The notes beneath the pieces were generated by a model that was not told the origin of the DNA, made no database searches, and saw only the letters and a program-made list of their open reading frames with translations. A program made the position numbers and the translations under genes. From Phoronis australis (lineage: Eukaryota; Phoronida; Phoronidae): DNA of 64,000 bases. Below are positions 40,302-52,300 of the stretch, piece by piece. The stretch covers positions 345,968 to 409,967 of the forward strand of contig NMRA01000052.1 in NCBI GenBank assembly GCA_002633005.1, read 5' to 3'. The stretch's first letter is position 1. Every line of letters starts with the position of its first letter.

Positions 40302-43300
40302 CTGTGCATGTTACACCAGATGCCCCTCGTTATGACGACGACAACGTCCACAGAAAAACTAATCAATCACTATCGCAGAGCAATGCAATTTGTACTTAAA
40401 ATAATTAGAAACCTGATGAGTGCACTTTTATCAACAAGTAGTTGTTGCAGATACCCAATATTTGTTACTTCGTGTAACAAAACTGTCATCTCTGATTCAT
40501 TACTCAAGTAGCAAAATCAGTTTCACAATCTCGTAATTAATTTTACTCGCTGGTGGTGACATGAATCTGTCACTCGCGACACTGCCAAGTTCCAAAGAAT
40601 TCTGCAATCCATCAATATTCCGCAAACAATTGGACGTTTTATGCACAGATACAAGAAATGGGGTTTTCACGCATTTCTGATTGTGTGCTGTAACTGAGAA
40701 CCGGTTCGTCAATATTTGAACGATTCCTTGATCTCCGAGCAAAAATTAAATAGTAAACATTGAACCATCATTGATTCTCATTTCCGCTAGTTTGGTATCA
40801 CCATGTGTATGATTCTCCTTACATCCGACTTTCACTGATGTGGACGTAATTAGATAACGAAATAACATGCATCGAGTCAAGCATGTCAACGTCAACAACA
40901 AAGATTCATGTTTTAGAGAATAAGATATGGCGAAGCATATACAGTTCTCAAACAATGTTAAGAGTACAGAGAAAATTCTCAAGTTTGCGCCTGTCTCTAA
41001 AACTTGAAGAAAACGAAATTAAAGCTGAAATTGAATTTTCTCGATTCTGAAGATTGGGACATGGGCAGTTTGGCATTCATCCTTTTAGTCTCAAATATAG
41101 GACACTGCATTTTGTTTCAACAGAGACTGAAAATAGAATTTGGCAGTTCATAAAATTGTTGAAAATGGCTGCTGTCACAACATTTTCATTCATCCTCGTA
41201 GTGTGTAACATCAAGTTAAATGATCGTTTTGTATTGAACTAAGTTTTTGAACATGTACAGCCAATATCATTTTGCCCACTTCTAAAATTTGGTAAAAAGC
41301 CGAGACCTTGACCTTGATAATAATTAGTTTTTTACTGGTCACACTGGAGAACTTTTACCACCATAGTTCAAAACACGATAACTACTGTTTGGACTTAATG
41401 TTCGCAAGAGTAGCGCAAGTGAACGATTTTGAAATTATGTCAAATGTCAACACAATTATTCACGGTGTATTGGGTTTTTACAACGCAACACCATACTTTG
41501 TGTCATTTCACACAAAAATGCCAAACAAAATCGAAATTATGGGCATTCTGAGTAAGCTTTTCGATCAAAAAATTCCTCAACTTGATGAAACCATTTAAAA
41601 AATAAATTTCTAAATTAAATCAAAATCCTATGCATATTTTTATCAAAGTCATTACAAATTTAAGAAATCAACAAAGCATGTTGGTGAACTGAGAGATGTG
41701 ACTATTTATGCAGAACATTGAATTGAGCGATTCACCTCACTTTTCCTCAATCCACAACTACCAGTAGTCAGGCAAGACTATAATTGTAAACAGTTTTACC
41801 TGTTCACATGAAATGACTGATAAAAACACAAAGCAAAAACATTGGCTTGAGTAAATCATATATATACATACACACATACATACATACATCTGTCTCATTC
41901 TCAAACAGGATCACTCCAAAGACAATGAAAATAAATAGGTGTGTTCCATCCATTAACTACATTAAAGAAATAAGGATCCGATATCGGGTCCATATGATCT
42001 CATACGCAAAAGGTCTATGTTTGTTTTATTACACAATCACTGGTGTTTCATTCCTCCGTTTTTTTTTCGTCTCTTACTAGTTAAGCTTGGTCTTACCTGG
42101 TTTGTTATACTGACATCGTCTGCTGACTTCATGATCAGGGTTTATGGTTTCTAGAGCGTCCGATTTGTCAAGCGCATACAGCGACATCTGTCGCTCAGGC
42201 ACGCATGAATGAAAAGTGATAATCCACACTGAACTGGTCAATATTAGGATATAACGGAAGTCGTTGTACCAAATTTCAGCCAATCAGAGGACAGAAGTAT
42301 AAGTGGTCAATATAATAATAATAATAAGCTTCAACGACAGCCTACCTTGAAAGCACTGTCAATGGATGTCTCATCACTTTCCTGGCCTCGGTTGATATTG
42401 GCAAATGGTTGCGTGGCCTTTAAGGTGAGGGCGAGTGCTGAGCGAATAGACTTGTAAGACGGCATATTCTCTTCAGGACCCCAGCCAGATGCGGGTCGTG
42501 TGAGGGATTTAAGACGCTGGAGTGAAACACAGTCAGCCAATAGACCTTTTACAAGAAAATGTTATACAGTAACAACATGTTGTGTTGAAATGCAATCACA
42601 ACTGCACTGTAAATGGTTCAACATACTAGGTAAATTATTAGTATCACAGAAATGTCCCCTGGATGGCGCAGAATACATCCAACTCATACGAAAATGAGAA
42701 GGCATCGTCATCTCTCTAATACAAAAAGCCTGTGCCACATTTCTTGTAAGTCTGTCAAGAATGTCAAAAGATACGGAGTAAAATACCAAATTACCACTAG
42801 AGGGCACAGGAGTAGTCTGTCTGTTGTCAAGTTCATTGGAATACACTTGCCAAAGTTCACAAAGATCTTACAAAGAGAACCACAGCAGGAGGACCCGTTC
42901 AAAACTCAATATCAATTGTGCTCAAGTGAGTAGAAACACACTGTCAATTTTCACAATGATCCTCTGGTGGCTTAGTGTATACAGAGGCAGACAACTAAAA
43001 AACAATAACAATGTCGAATTCGTCACAGAATAGAGAGATGCTGTCATCTCCATAGCACAAAGTTATTTGTCATATTTCATGCACATCAATAAATCAGATG
43101 CGTTCAAACATCGTGGTCAGCCGTTGTCACATTCACAGGAAAACGCTCGCCAATTTTCACAAGGATTCTGTAAAGCATAAGTGAGATTCAGTCACAAAAG
43201 CAAAAAAGTCAAATCCCCACTAAGGGGCACAACAGCAGTCAGACCTGTTCGAAAACCAATGCCAGACGTGGCCTTGTAACCAAGAACATATTATTCGTTG

Positions 43301-46300
43301 ATTTCCATAATGACGCTTTGAGCGGTTTGATAAATGAGAGACAGACATTAAAAACAAACTCGAAAATAATAAAATAGTCAATATTTGGTGCAGAATACCT
43401 CAAGTCCGTCCAAAAATGGAATGGCTTCATCATCTTTTCAAAAAAATTATTCGCTAAATTTCATGAAAATCTGTCAAGGAACTCTGCAGATACAGTCATA
43501 TGTAAAAAACCTAAAACTAGCACTAGGGGGCACAGTGGTAGTCGCATCGCTCCGAAATTCCTTCTGAACCGTCGTCAGCTTTATAGGAACACATCTGCCA
43601 AACTTCACAAGATACTGCAAAAGGTTAAGGAGATCGTACAACCACAGACACAAAAACACAAAATTGCCACTTGGGGGCAACATAGTAGTCGGGCCTGTCC
43701 GAAAGCCAACGTCAGTCATGATCTTCATGTCAGTAATACATTTGCCAATTTTCATAATGATCTTTTGAGCTGTTTGGTAGAAAGACACGCGCTCAAAAAT
43801 AATAAAATTGGTCACTAGGTGCCGCAGAATATATTGAATCCACTCGAAAATAAAAAGACATCGTTGTTTCTTTAATAGAAACCTATTAATGAAATTTCAT
43901 AAAACCTATCCTGGAACACTGAAGATACAGAAGCAAATGCAAATAATAGAATTGCTATTACGGGGCACAATGGTAATCAGACCAGTCCGAAACTCTTCAC
44001 CCGGCGTCAGCCGAACACACCTGGCAAATCTCTTTATAATAATGCAAGGGGTTTAGCAAATACTTCAGTGTACGCCGGACACCCTGACAGAGATAATGGC
44101 AATTTATGTGTATGTGGGCGCATAAAATTCTAATTCTGTTTAAGTTCGACAGACAAGGTTGCTCACCTAAAGTGCGGACACTGACTTTTCACTGATATAT
44201 CTAGGGGGGCGGGGGATGCCAGGGTTTGAAGTTCCAGACAGTTAACAGTCCAGTTGTCCTTGCTCTGTTTGGAACCAAACAAAAGTTCCCACAAAGGGAT
44301 GCAAACTTGTCCATCTAACTTCATAAACCTGGGTACTAAAGCGACGTCTTTCTAATTTAAGCCAACTTCAACAAAATAAAGAAGATTGGCAATAGACTCA
44401 AAGTTTCACTTATAAAGCTAGTTGGCACTCCTAAGTTCACTTACAACATCGCCTGAGTGGAGTTCAGCATTTTGGTTCCATGGTCAGTTTTTCCCCAGAA
44501 AATTTGTAAAATACTAATTAAGAGTTGGCACAATTGCTCATCTTCTTTCTAGTTAAAGGAGTGATCCCATTAAACTCGAAAAATTTGTTACCAAAAACAG
44601 CTTCACTTAATCTGATTTAGGTCACTTATGGTAATACATCGATCACATCTTATTCTTTGATAAGTGAATGTTAAGTATAGCTTCAGACCAGGCCCAGGAA
44701 GTCACTTGTTATGGCACGTTACTTTCAGCCGCCAAAGCAGCATGGCTGCCAGAAAATTTTCTGTAACAAATTTCAATGCAAATCACATATAATAATGCTA
44801 CAAAGCTGCTTTAGAAGACCAAATACGCCTGTGAAGTTGACGTTTCTAAAAGCAGAACCTGGTTCAAACCAGCTTTAAAAAATTTGTTTCAATGGTTTCG
44901 ACTTTTTTCATTAAAGCCGCCGCTTTAAATCCCGCTTCCGTGGAAAACACAACTTAAAGTTACAACATTGGTCTCGTGTTGTTCCTTACTCAAATCGGAG
45001 GTGATTTCTGGGTTTGGAAAGTGCTAAACGTTCGTTCTTTCTTGTCAACATGCAGGCTAAAATGTTGGCTTGCCACAAAGACTGCAATTTTATGTGCTGA
45101 GCACTGGCTCAAGGAATAGCCCAGAAACTATTTCTCATTTGAGTGGAGAAAAAATTGAAACCAGTTTCATAGTTTAAAGTAATTAAAATTAAAATTAAAA
45201 TCGTTTTAACCAAAAGGAGGTTTATCACGATCTTCCATGCTTTAAAACAAAAACTAACCTCTTTTAGAGAGCCGGGCGTCACACAGATAATGTATATGAA
45301 GTATCCAAATATGGGCACGACAGAAGCAGACGTCATCAGCCAGCCAATCACATTTGCCCAGTATGGGAACTCGTAATCATCCACTACGAGTGGTTGATTG
45401 TCCACCCAGCCAAATATTATTACAAACTGGAAGAAATGGTCAGATAATTAAAGGTTGCAAACCTGTACGATCAAACCATAAACATGAAATTGTTTATTGT
45501 GCTATTACGATTTTATTCAGAACGTCAGAGTATCACGACTTATAGAGCAATCAAAACGAAAACAATTAAAAGAAACTCTCCAGTGTGTGTATTGTTAAAT
45601 GCAATATCATTATTATTTATGGCTTAAGGGCACTGTGTCATGAAATTATTTTGGCCTTAGCTTACAATGAAATGAGGCTAAATTAAGACAAATCTGTCTT
45701 AGCCATGTTTCATGAAATTTCTTGAGACCAAAACTAAGATCGACATCAGTCTTAGCTTAGGAAGTAAAGTGAACTTGCTACGGAGAAGGCTTAAGGTTGG
45801 ATCTTTCGTCTCACTGACAAAAATGTATGACTGTCAGCACTCAAAACTATAAAGCAAATTTTCATTGATAGAAGTGCCGGATTTAATTGGGGCAAGGGGG
45901 CCATGGCCCCCTTAAAATTCTCCCATATTCCATTTGGCATTACAAGGGGTGCAAATGTCTGACGGGCAAAATCCTGGCTAAAACTCTCCCCTGCCCCCCC
46001 CAACTCAAAATCCTGGATCAGCCCCTGTATAGTTTTCACTATGTTTTACAAACTAATGGCCCCAAAACAATGTCGAACAGAAGTTTGTCTGGTTTCGATA
46101 CCTGAACTAGTATACCTGAACTAGTATAGCACTGTAGAAACTATGCAATGCGATTTACCCGCTCGTGTGAACTGATATTTTTCAGCTACTCAAGCACCTT
46201 CTATTGTAGTAAACTAAATTCCACTTGCACGTATATGGCTTCAATGTTGTAAGCAATTGCCCTTTAGAGCTAATAGAACTGTATTCTTAAAACTAGACTT

Positions 46301-49300
46301 AACAGATTGCCTCGCTTAGTTTTGTGAATACACAAAAGGTGGCGACAGTGTAGTTAGTACAGCCGCAACTGAAAACACTGACTTAATTTTCTGCACAAGT
46401 CAAGACCAAAAAAGAACTGTGTGTTGATGAAATGGCCTTTCCAAAATTACACCTCTGGTGTTAACTCAGCCTAAATTTTTATCGTAACTTTAGTAGACAT
46501 ATTTTTGGTCTTAAAACTAACTTCAAGTGATTTTCATGAAACAGACAACAGAACTAGTATTGTAATTGTGCGGCTGAAATTGAAAAATCAGGGAGTGGGC
46601 GTTAAGCTGAGCACGGGTGTTTAAAAACAAGTTCTGAGGTCTTCACTATTTTGGACACCTGAATGAAATTAGACAACAAATGTACCAAGAGAACCATTTC
46701 ACATCTCCTTCACCGGTCCTGCAGTAACCTTAAGGCAAACTGTTGGAATTTTTAGGGCTAGACATTAAACATGGACATTAAGCCGGACAAGTGCAATAAT
46801 ACGTAAAAATTACTTATGCAGGCCTCCACTTTTGACATGTTTACACAATTTATACTGTGGCACAGATGCTTTGTAGTCTGACCAGACGATGGGGAAACAC
46901 GCCCAATATTATCAACAGACCTTTCTATAGATAGATCAACATGTAATCTGTGAAAAAATTCTTCAGCAAACAACTCATAACATGTAAGAGGTAACCACTG
47001 TACGACAGAGGAAAACAACAACACCGTAAATTTTTTGACACAAGTCTCCACTCTTGAATGCTCTGCACATGACTTCTTTTTGTTCCAAACAAGAGCAACG
47101 CATAGCATTGAAAATAAGTCCACGATTGCACTGCAAACGTTATGCTTCTACAGGTTTTATTAGCATCATAAAAATGGCAATTTGATGGGAATTCGATGGC
47201 ACAAAATACATGAAACCCATTTGAAAGTGGAAAGGCATCTCCCTAATAGAAAATTATTAGTCAAATTTCCTGAAAATCTGCCAAGGAACTCAGAAGATAT
47301 ATCAGCAACTGTAAAAAAATTTCCAATAGGAGGCACAGCAGTAGTCAGCCCCATCCATCTGTTGTCAAGATATTAAGGATACACGTGCCAAAGTTCGCAA
47401 AAATCCTGCAAGGAGTTTAGGAGATACAGCAGTAGACACCAAACGTCAGGTGCCAGGATACCCAGGCAGAGATGATTACAATTTGCACCCAAATAGGAAT
47501 ATGTGGGTGCATAAAATCTCCCAGCACACAGCAGTAACAATGTTTGTACAGCATTAAGTTGCAATTGTTTCCATCACTCACCAACAGAAAGCAGGGTGTT
47601 ATGCCCTTCCAAACAATCATCCAATAGGGAGAGGGTTGTGTACCGACCATCATCTGAATGTCCCTGAAGAATTGCACATGGCCGTAGACCCAGGTAATAC
47701 AGACGCACTCTAATAGGCCCACAATCATAACGGCCCAGCTGGCGGCATGATGATCCATCAACTGCAGCCAGTACTCACCACCCTGCATGTGGACACAATT
47801 AAATTAAACGATTACACCAACAAAACTACTGAATATACCACTTATACAGGGTGTGGCCATTATGTAAAAAGGACAGTCCTGAAAATGTTATGCGTTTCAC
47901 CAACTAAATTTAAACGAATGCAACGAAGAAAAGTTATCGAGATAATGCATTTCATTAGTTAATCAAACCAATTTGTCGAAGAAGGACCTTGCCATAACAC
48001 ATTACAGATATTTCTTGTTTTTTTAGTGAACTGGACCAGACAACAATGGTTTCCAGATCCAGATATCGATTTAGTCCATTGTTTTAACAAAGCAGAATTC
48101 CCACAGTTTTTTGTTCAGCGTCATGATTCCCACGGCACGAGCATTATATAACATTCTTTGAAGAATTATTTCAGCCAGTGTTTTATACAGTGGCATCGTT
48201 ATAATACCGCAATTGCTCTGCTTCAAAATACATATTGATCAGTGTTCGTGAAATCGAAGGATGATGGTAATCGCAGTTCTTCTACAAATCTATTGGTGGA
48301 ATACAAGGTGCTGTTAAACTTGACATGCTTCTGAATTCATAACACTTGGACAGAGGAAACTGCATTAGTCATTACTAGACAAGTTTTTATAGCTGACTTC
48401 GATATGCCAGATGAAACTGTAAATCTGCAAAGCTATCCCTCATCAAGTGGAGGAAACGAGTAAATTAAAAACCATTTAAAACACAACAAATGACTTTCTC
48501 CTAAGTCTAGCCTTTTAAGCATTATAAGTTAGATCTGCCAAACGAATACAACAATCTCATCTGAAGACACACACTGTTTTTGAACGACTTCAAATGTTCT
48601 CGACTTTGCGCCAACTCACCTGAGTAGCTAGCAGGAGGCCAGCCAAGTACATGACGATACAGACGACCAGGCAAACATAGAGTCTTCGAATCTTCCCCAA
48701 CCGCTCGTCAATGATTGCCGTGACAATGGTCTCGACGATTGCAAACTGGCTGTCAAGACCCAGCATGATCAGCATAGTAAAGAAGATGATGGAGCAAGCG
48801 ACTGAGCCCGGCATCTTGCTAACTATCTCTGGGTAAGCTACGAACGCCAGGCCCGTGCCTAAAGTGGAATAAAGGAGTACAATGACAAAAAATAATTTGA
48901 GACGAAAAACAATCGTACAAATTGCCAGTTTTTCACCAATCAATCAAGAGTTTACCGTTGCAAATGATTGAAGTTTTACAAAATACTGTTTGATGACAAT
49001 TCTAGTTTCTAGCCTCAAACTAACATCTCAGTCGCAGGTTTTTGCGTCTCTCTAAATATGGGCAAAGTCTCACCTTTTGCGACTACTTTGTCCACGGTGG
49101 TCTCAAGGTTGTGGGCCAGATAACCAAGGGTGACGAAAACAACAAAGCCAGCGAAGAAACTTGTAAGGCAGTTAATCACACATATCACCATGGTGGCTCT
49201 GAAAGGGACAGACTGCAATAACACATGCTGCAACTTTTAAAAAAAATAAACAAGTTCTATTTCTAATAGCCCTTCATGCATACGGGAAATGTGTGAAAAA

Positions 49301-52300
49301 CAATCCATCACAGCGTTTAGCAGAACACTGCGTAAAAAATAGTATCATTACGTTTCACACGAACCCAATTAGCCTATTCTGAGATAAGATGATTCAAAGT
49401 TAGACGAATATCGACATTTTTTTCTGGGGTCCTCCATAACCCTTGGATAGCCCAAACATTAGGGGTGTCAGGTGTATGTGGGAAATTGTGGTAAGGTATT
49501 TGTCACCTTTATGACAGGCAGTCGCCACATGACTTTTGTGTAAGCAAAACAAAACCAGGTTGTTTTGTTTTTGTATGTAGTCAACTTGCGTACAGTCCCT
49601 GTCTTGAACCTAATTGACCTCAAAAACATGTGACAGTAGTCTAAATATGAACAACCGATGAATGGAAAATTCCAGTCAATTCAAAATTTCAGTTAATAAG
49701 TGTCTTGTAAAGTTTGCTAAAGTCGTGACTTTTAAAGCGTCATTCAAAACCATCAAAGGACATTGTGGTCGTGTGGAAAATGTCAAAACAATTACAGTAT
49801 TTACACGTTCACATTCAAATTTTATAAACTGACAATTCAAACCAAGCACAAATTCAATTATCTATAAACTGTGCATGATTTTAAGCATGATGTGACATTT
49901 AAGTACTAGTTAGTGAAGCAGACCAGAGGACACAACAAAAATAGCAGGAATTTTACTAAAAAAAACTGATTTTTTAAGTTTCCAAAATTAATTATTTTTG
50001 GCTAGTTGGTACAGAAATGCTGAAAGGGATGCATCTTTAACTCAGTGAAACTGAAATAAAGAAGAATATGGTACCAAGAATATTTCTCAGTAATCGAAAG
50101 TTATCTTTCAGCCAACTCTTACGAAACAGCAACATGGCCCAGTCCACTTTGTATATCATATTTAGTCAATACATAAGTACAAGAACTGCGAGTACCCACA
50201 GCTCACGATATCAGGAAAGCTCGTTCGATCTAAATTCATTTTGCATGGAGCACTGAGAATATCACACTGACTTCACAGCAATACTGGTTGGAATAATAAG
50301 CCTTTAGTGTCACTCATACCAATGTCGATGCACTACCGTTTTGGGGATTGTCAGTCTATATGAACAGTTAATTTTGGTCTTGGATTGAAGTTAACTTTCA
50401 TTGCAAGTAAGGTTACGTAGGACGCTAGGAAATGTCCAAATTTGATCAACAAAATGTCCAAATTTGATCAACAAAATGTCCAAATTTGATCAAGTTCAGA
50501 ACATCGTATCTCACAAATGACTGATTGGATTCGCAATGAAACTTTCAGATGCTATGCTTTATGTGCTGTTCTTCGGTACACTGTTGGAAATTCTTTTAAT
50601 AAAAATGCTCCTCTTTTGCACGAGGGGCTATTAAAAATTGGACGTTTGTGATTTTCGTGAATGAAATCAGAAGTCGCGTAAAACGAAACCATAATTCAGA
50701 AACCTGTAACCGCATTTATGAGAATTCATTTCAAACAAATGAAATTTGATCACGTTATTGATACCATTATTTTGCTGTCAACAAACTTTTCCTAACACCA
50801 AAATGACAAGGTCACATTACCCGATTAATGACAATGAAAAATGAATTTCTACTGACTATCCAACTTCAGAAAACACATACTTTTACAGAGTCGAAATCTT
50901 CAGTTCTGTAGATATTTGGCTAAATAAACGGATTGTTAATAAGGTCCCACATAATTTAAATGGTAGGTTTTAACGGCGAAGCATTGATGCAGTATGAACT
51001 ATACTAAACTTTGATGTCATTGGAGTTATCAACAAGTGTCACTGTCTGTAACCACACACGTGTTATTGGTTAATAACACTTTATTCAATTATTACTTTAA
51101 CGTTGGTCTGAGGTCTCAAGCTTACATCAATATATACACTAAAAACTAAATACCAATACAGGTACTTCATTTCATTCATTATCCGAACATAATCTCGATA
51201 CATCAATTAAAAAATTACACATGCACAACATTTTGGCAACACCATCTTGCGATAACTTTGACGGCCCCAGCATCTACAAGCGATAACTTCAATGTTTGCT
51301 CATAACTGAAGCCGGTCCAAAGATTCGACTAACTTCACACTTTACAAAAAAGCATGAAAATGTGAGACACCCAGTTGAGAAACAGATCAAGTTTGAGTCT
51401 AATACTGGAATAAAAACTTACAAAAATTAGGAAGACTGGTTCAGAAGCGCATTGAGAGTCCCTCTTTAAATAAAAGAGGCGGTTTACGATTCGATTTGTC
51501 ACACGTATGGGATGGTGTTGATGTCAACGCCGCGCTGTCTGGACAAAATCCTACCAATTAGCCAGAATAACGATAACGTCACCACCCAAGCTGAAGTCCG
51601 TGAGATGCGGACGCAATGTCGCTAATTTTTGTAAGTTTTTATTCCAGTATTAGACTCAAACTTGACCTGTTCACATTTTACATTGATGCTCCTTTTGCAG
51701 CAGAGTGAAGTTGATATGAAACGGCCATGAAGTGCGGTAGACAATAGGTCAGTTTCTCAGTGGGCGTGAGTCAGCTCAAAATATTGCCAGGGAATACTTA
51801 ACAACAAACCAGGTTGATATCTGCCCATGAAAAATCTTGCTCTACTATGGAATACTCATTGAACAGGATATAAGTGGATTTATTGCCCAGCCAACAAAAT
51901 GTAAATTTCGAGACAAAGACGTTTACTTGCCTGTAGCAGTTGTCATGGAATTTATTGTAGCTGGCCAGTGTCGTCAGACTTCCGAAGCAGATACCGAGAG
52001 AGAAAAACACCTGTACGATGGCATCGTGCCATACCTGTAAGGCAACAGGTGACAATAACATTGACCAACACATCATGCCAAACACACAGTGGCAACCACT
52101 CTAACAGATGCTATTTCTGGTAAATATTCTCTGAACCGAGCGAGGTAGACCTTATCCTCATATGGCAAAGTAACAGCTTATAAATGTCTGAAAGACTGTT
52201 ATTGGTCTATTCTATTTTCACGGAACCTTTCATTTATGCTTGGACTGCTCACAAAATTGTAGATTTACGATGTTCATTCCTCCAACCAGAAATTCCCCTA

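Larger units (their letters stand above)
45427..47581. other. Gene A intron 10
   Basis: 2.2 kb containing a hAT-like fragment (45875-46028), a short CTTAGC-rich stretch about 45640-45780, and a family F unit (47165-47520) lying 62 bases from exon 10. Confidence 0.7.
50300..51726. mobile_element. Family C element, copy 3, carrying nested insertions
   Basis: Left part (GTCGATGCACTACCGTTTTGG, then GTCAGTCTATATGAACAGTTA in shortened form) and right end (GTTGATATGAAACGGCC) match the shorter copies at 10731 and 32446. Between them lie a triple 22-bp repeat, a reversed family D stretch (about 50480-50950) and a family G foldback (51380-51672), so the unit grew from about 0.5 to 1.43 kb. Confidence 0.65.
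49199..51930. other. Gene A intron 7 (GC-AG intron)
   Basis: 2.7 kb. Begins GCAAGT and ends CTTTCAG on the minus strand. More than half is a nested repeat mosaic at 50300-51726. Confidence 0.85.

Noticed and set aside
40179-40511. 110-codon plus-strand ORF
   Set aside because: It overlaps the minus-strand candidate exon 13, which has matching splice sites and phase; the plus frame shows no motif.
41308-41598. 96-codon plus-strand ORF
   Set aside because: Lies within a diverged dispersed repeat, and no homology is recognisable.
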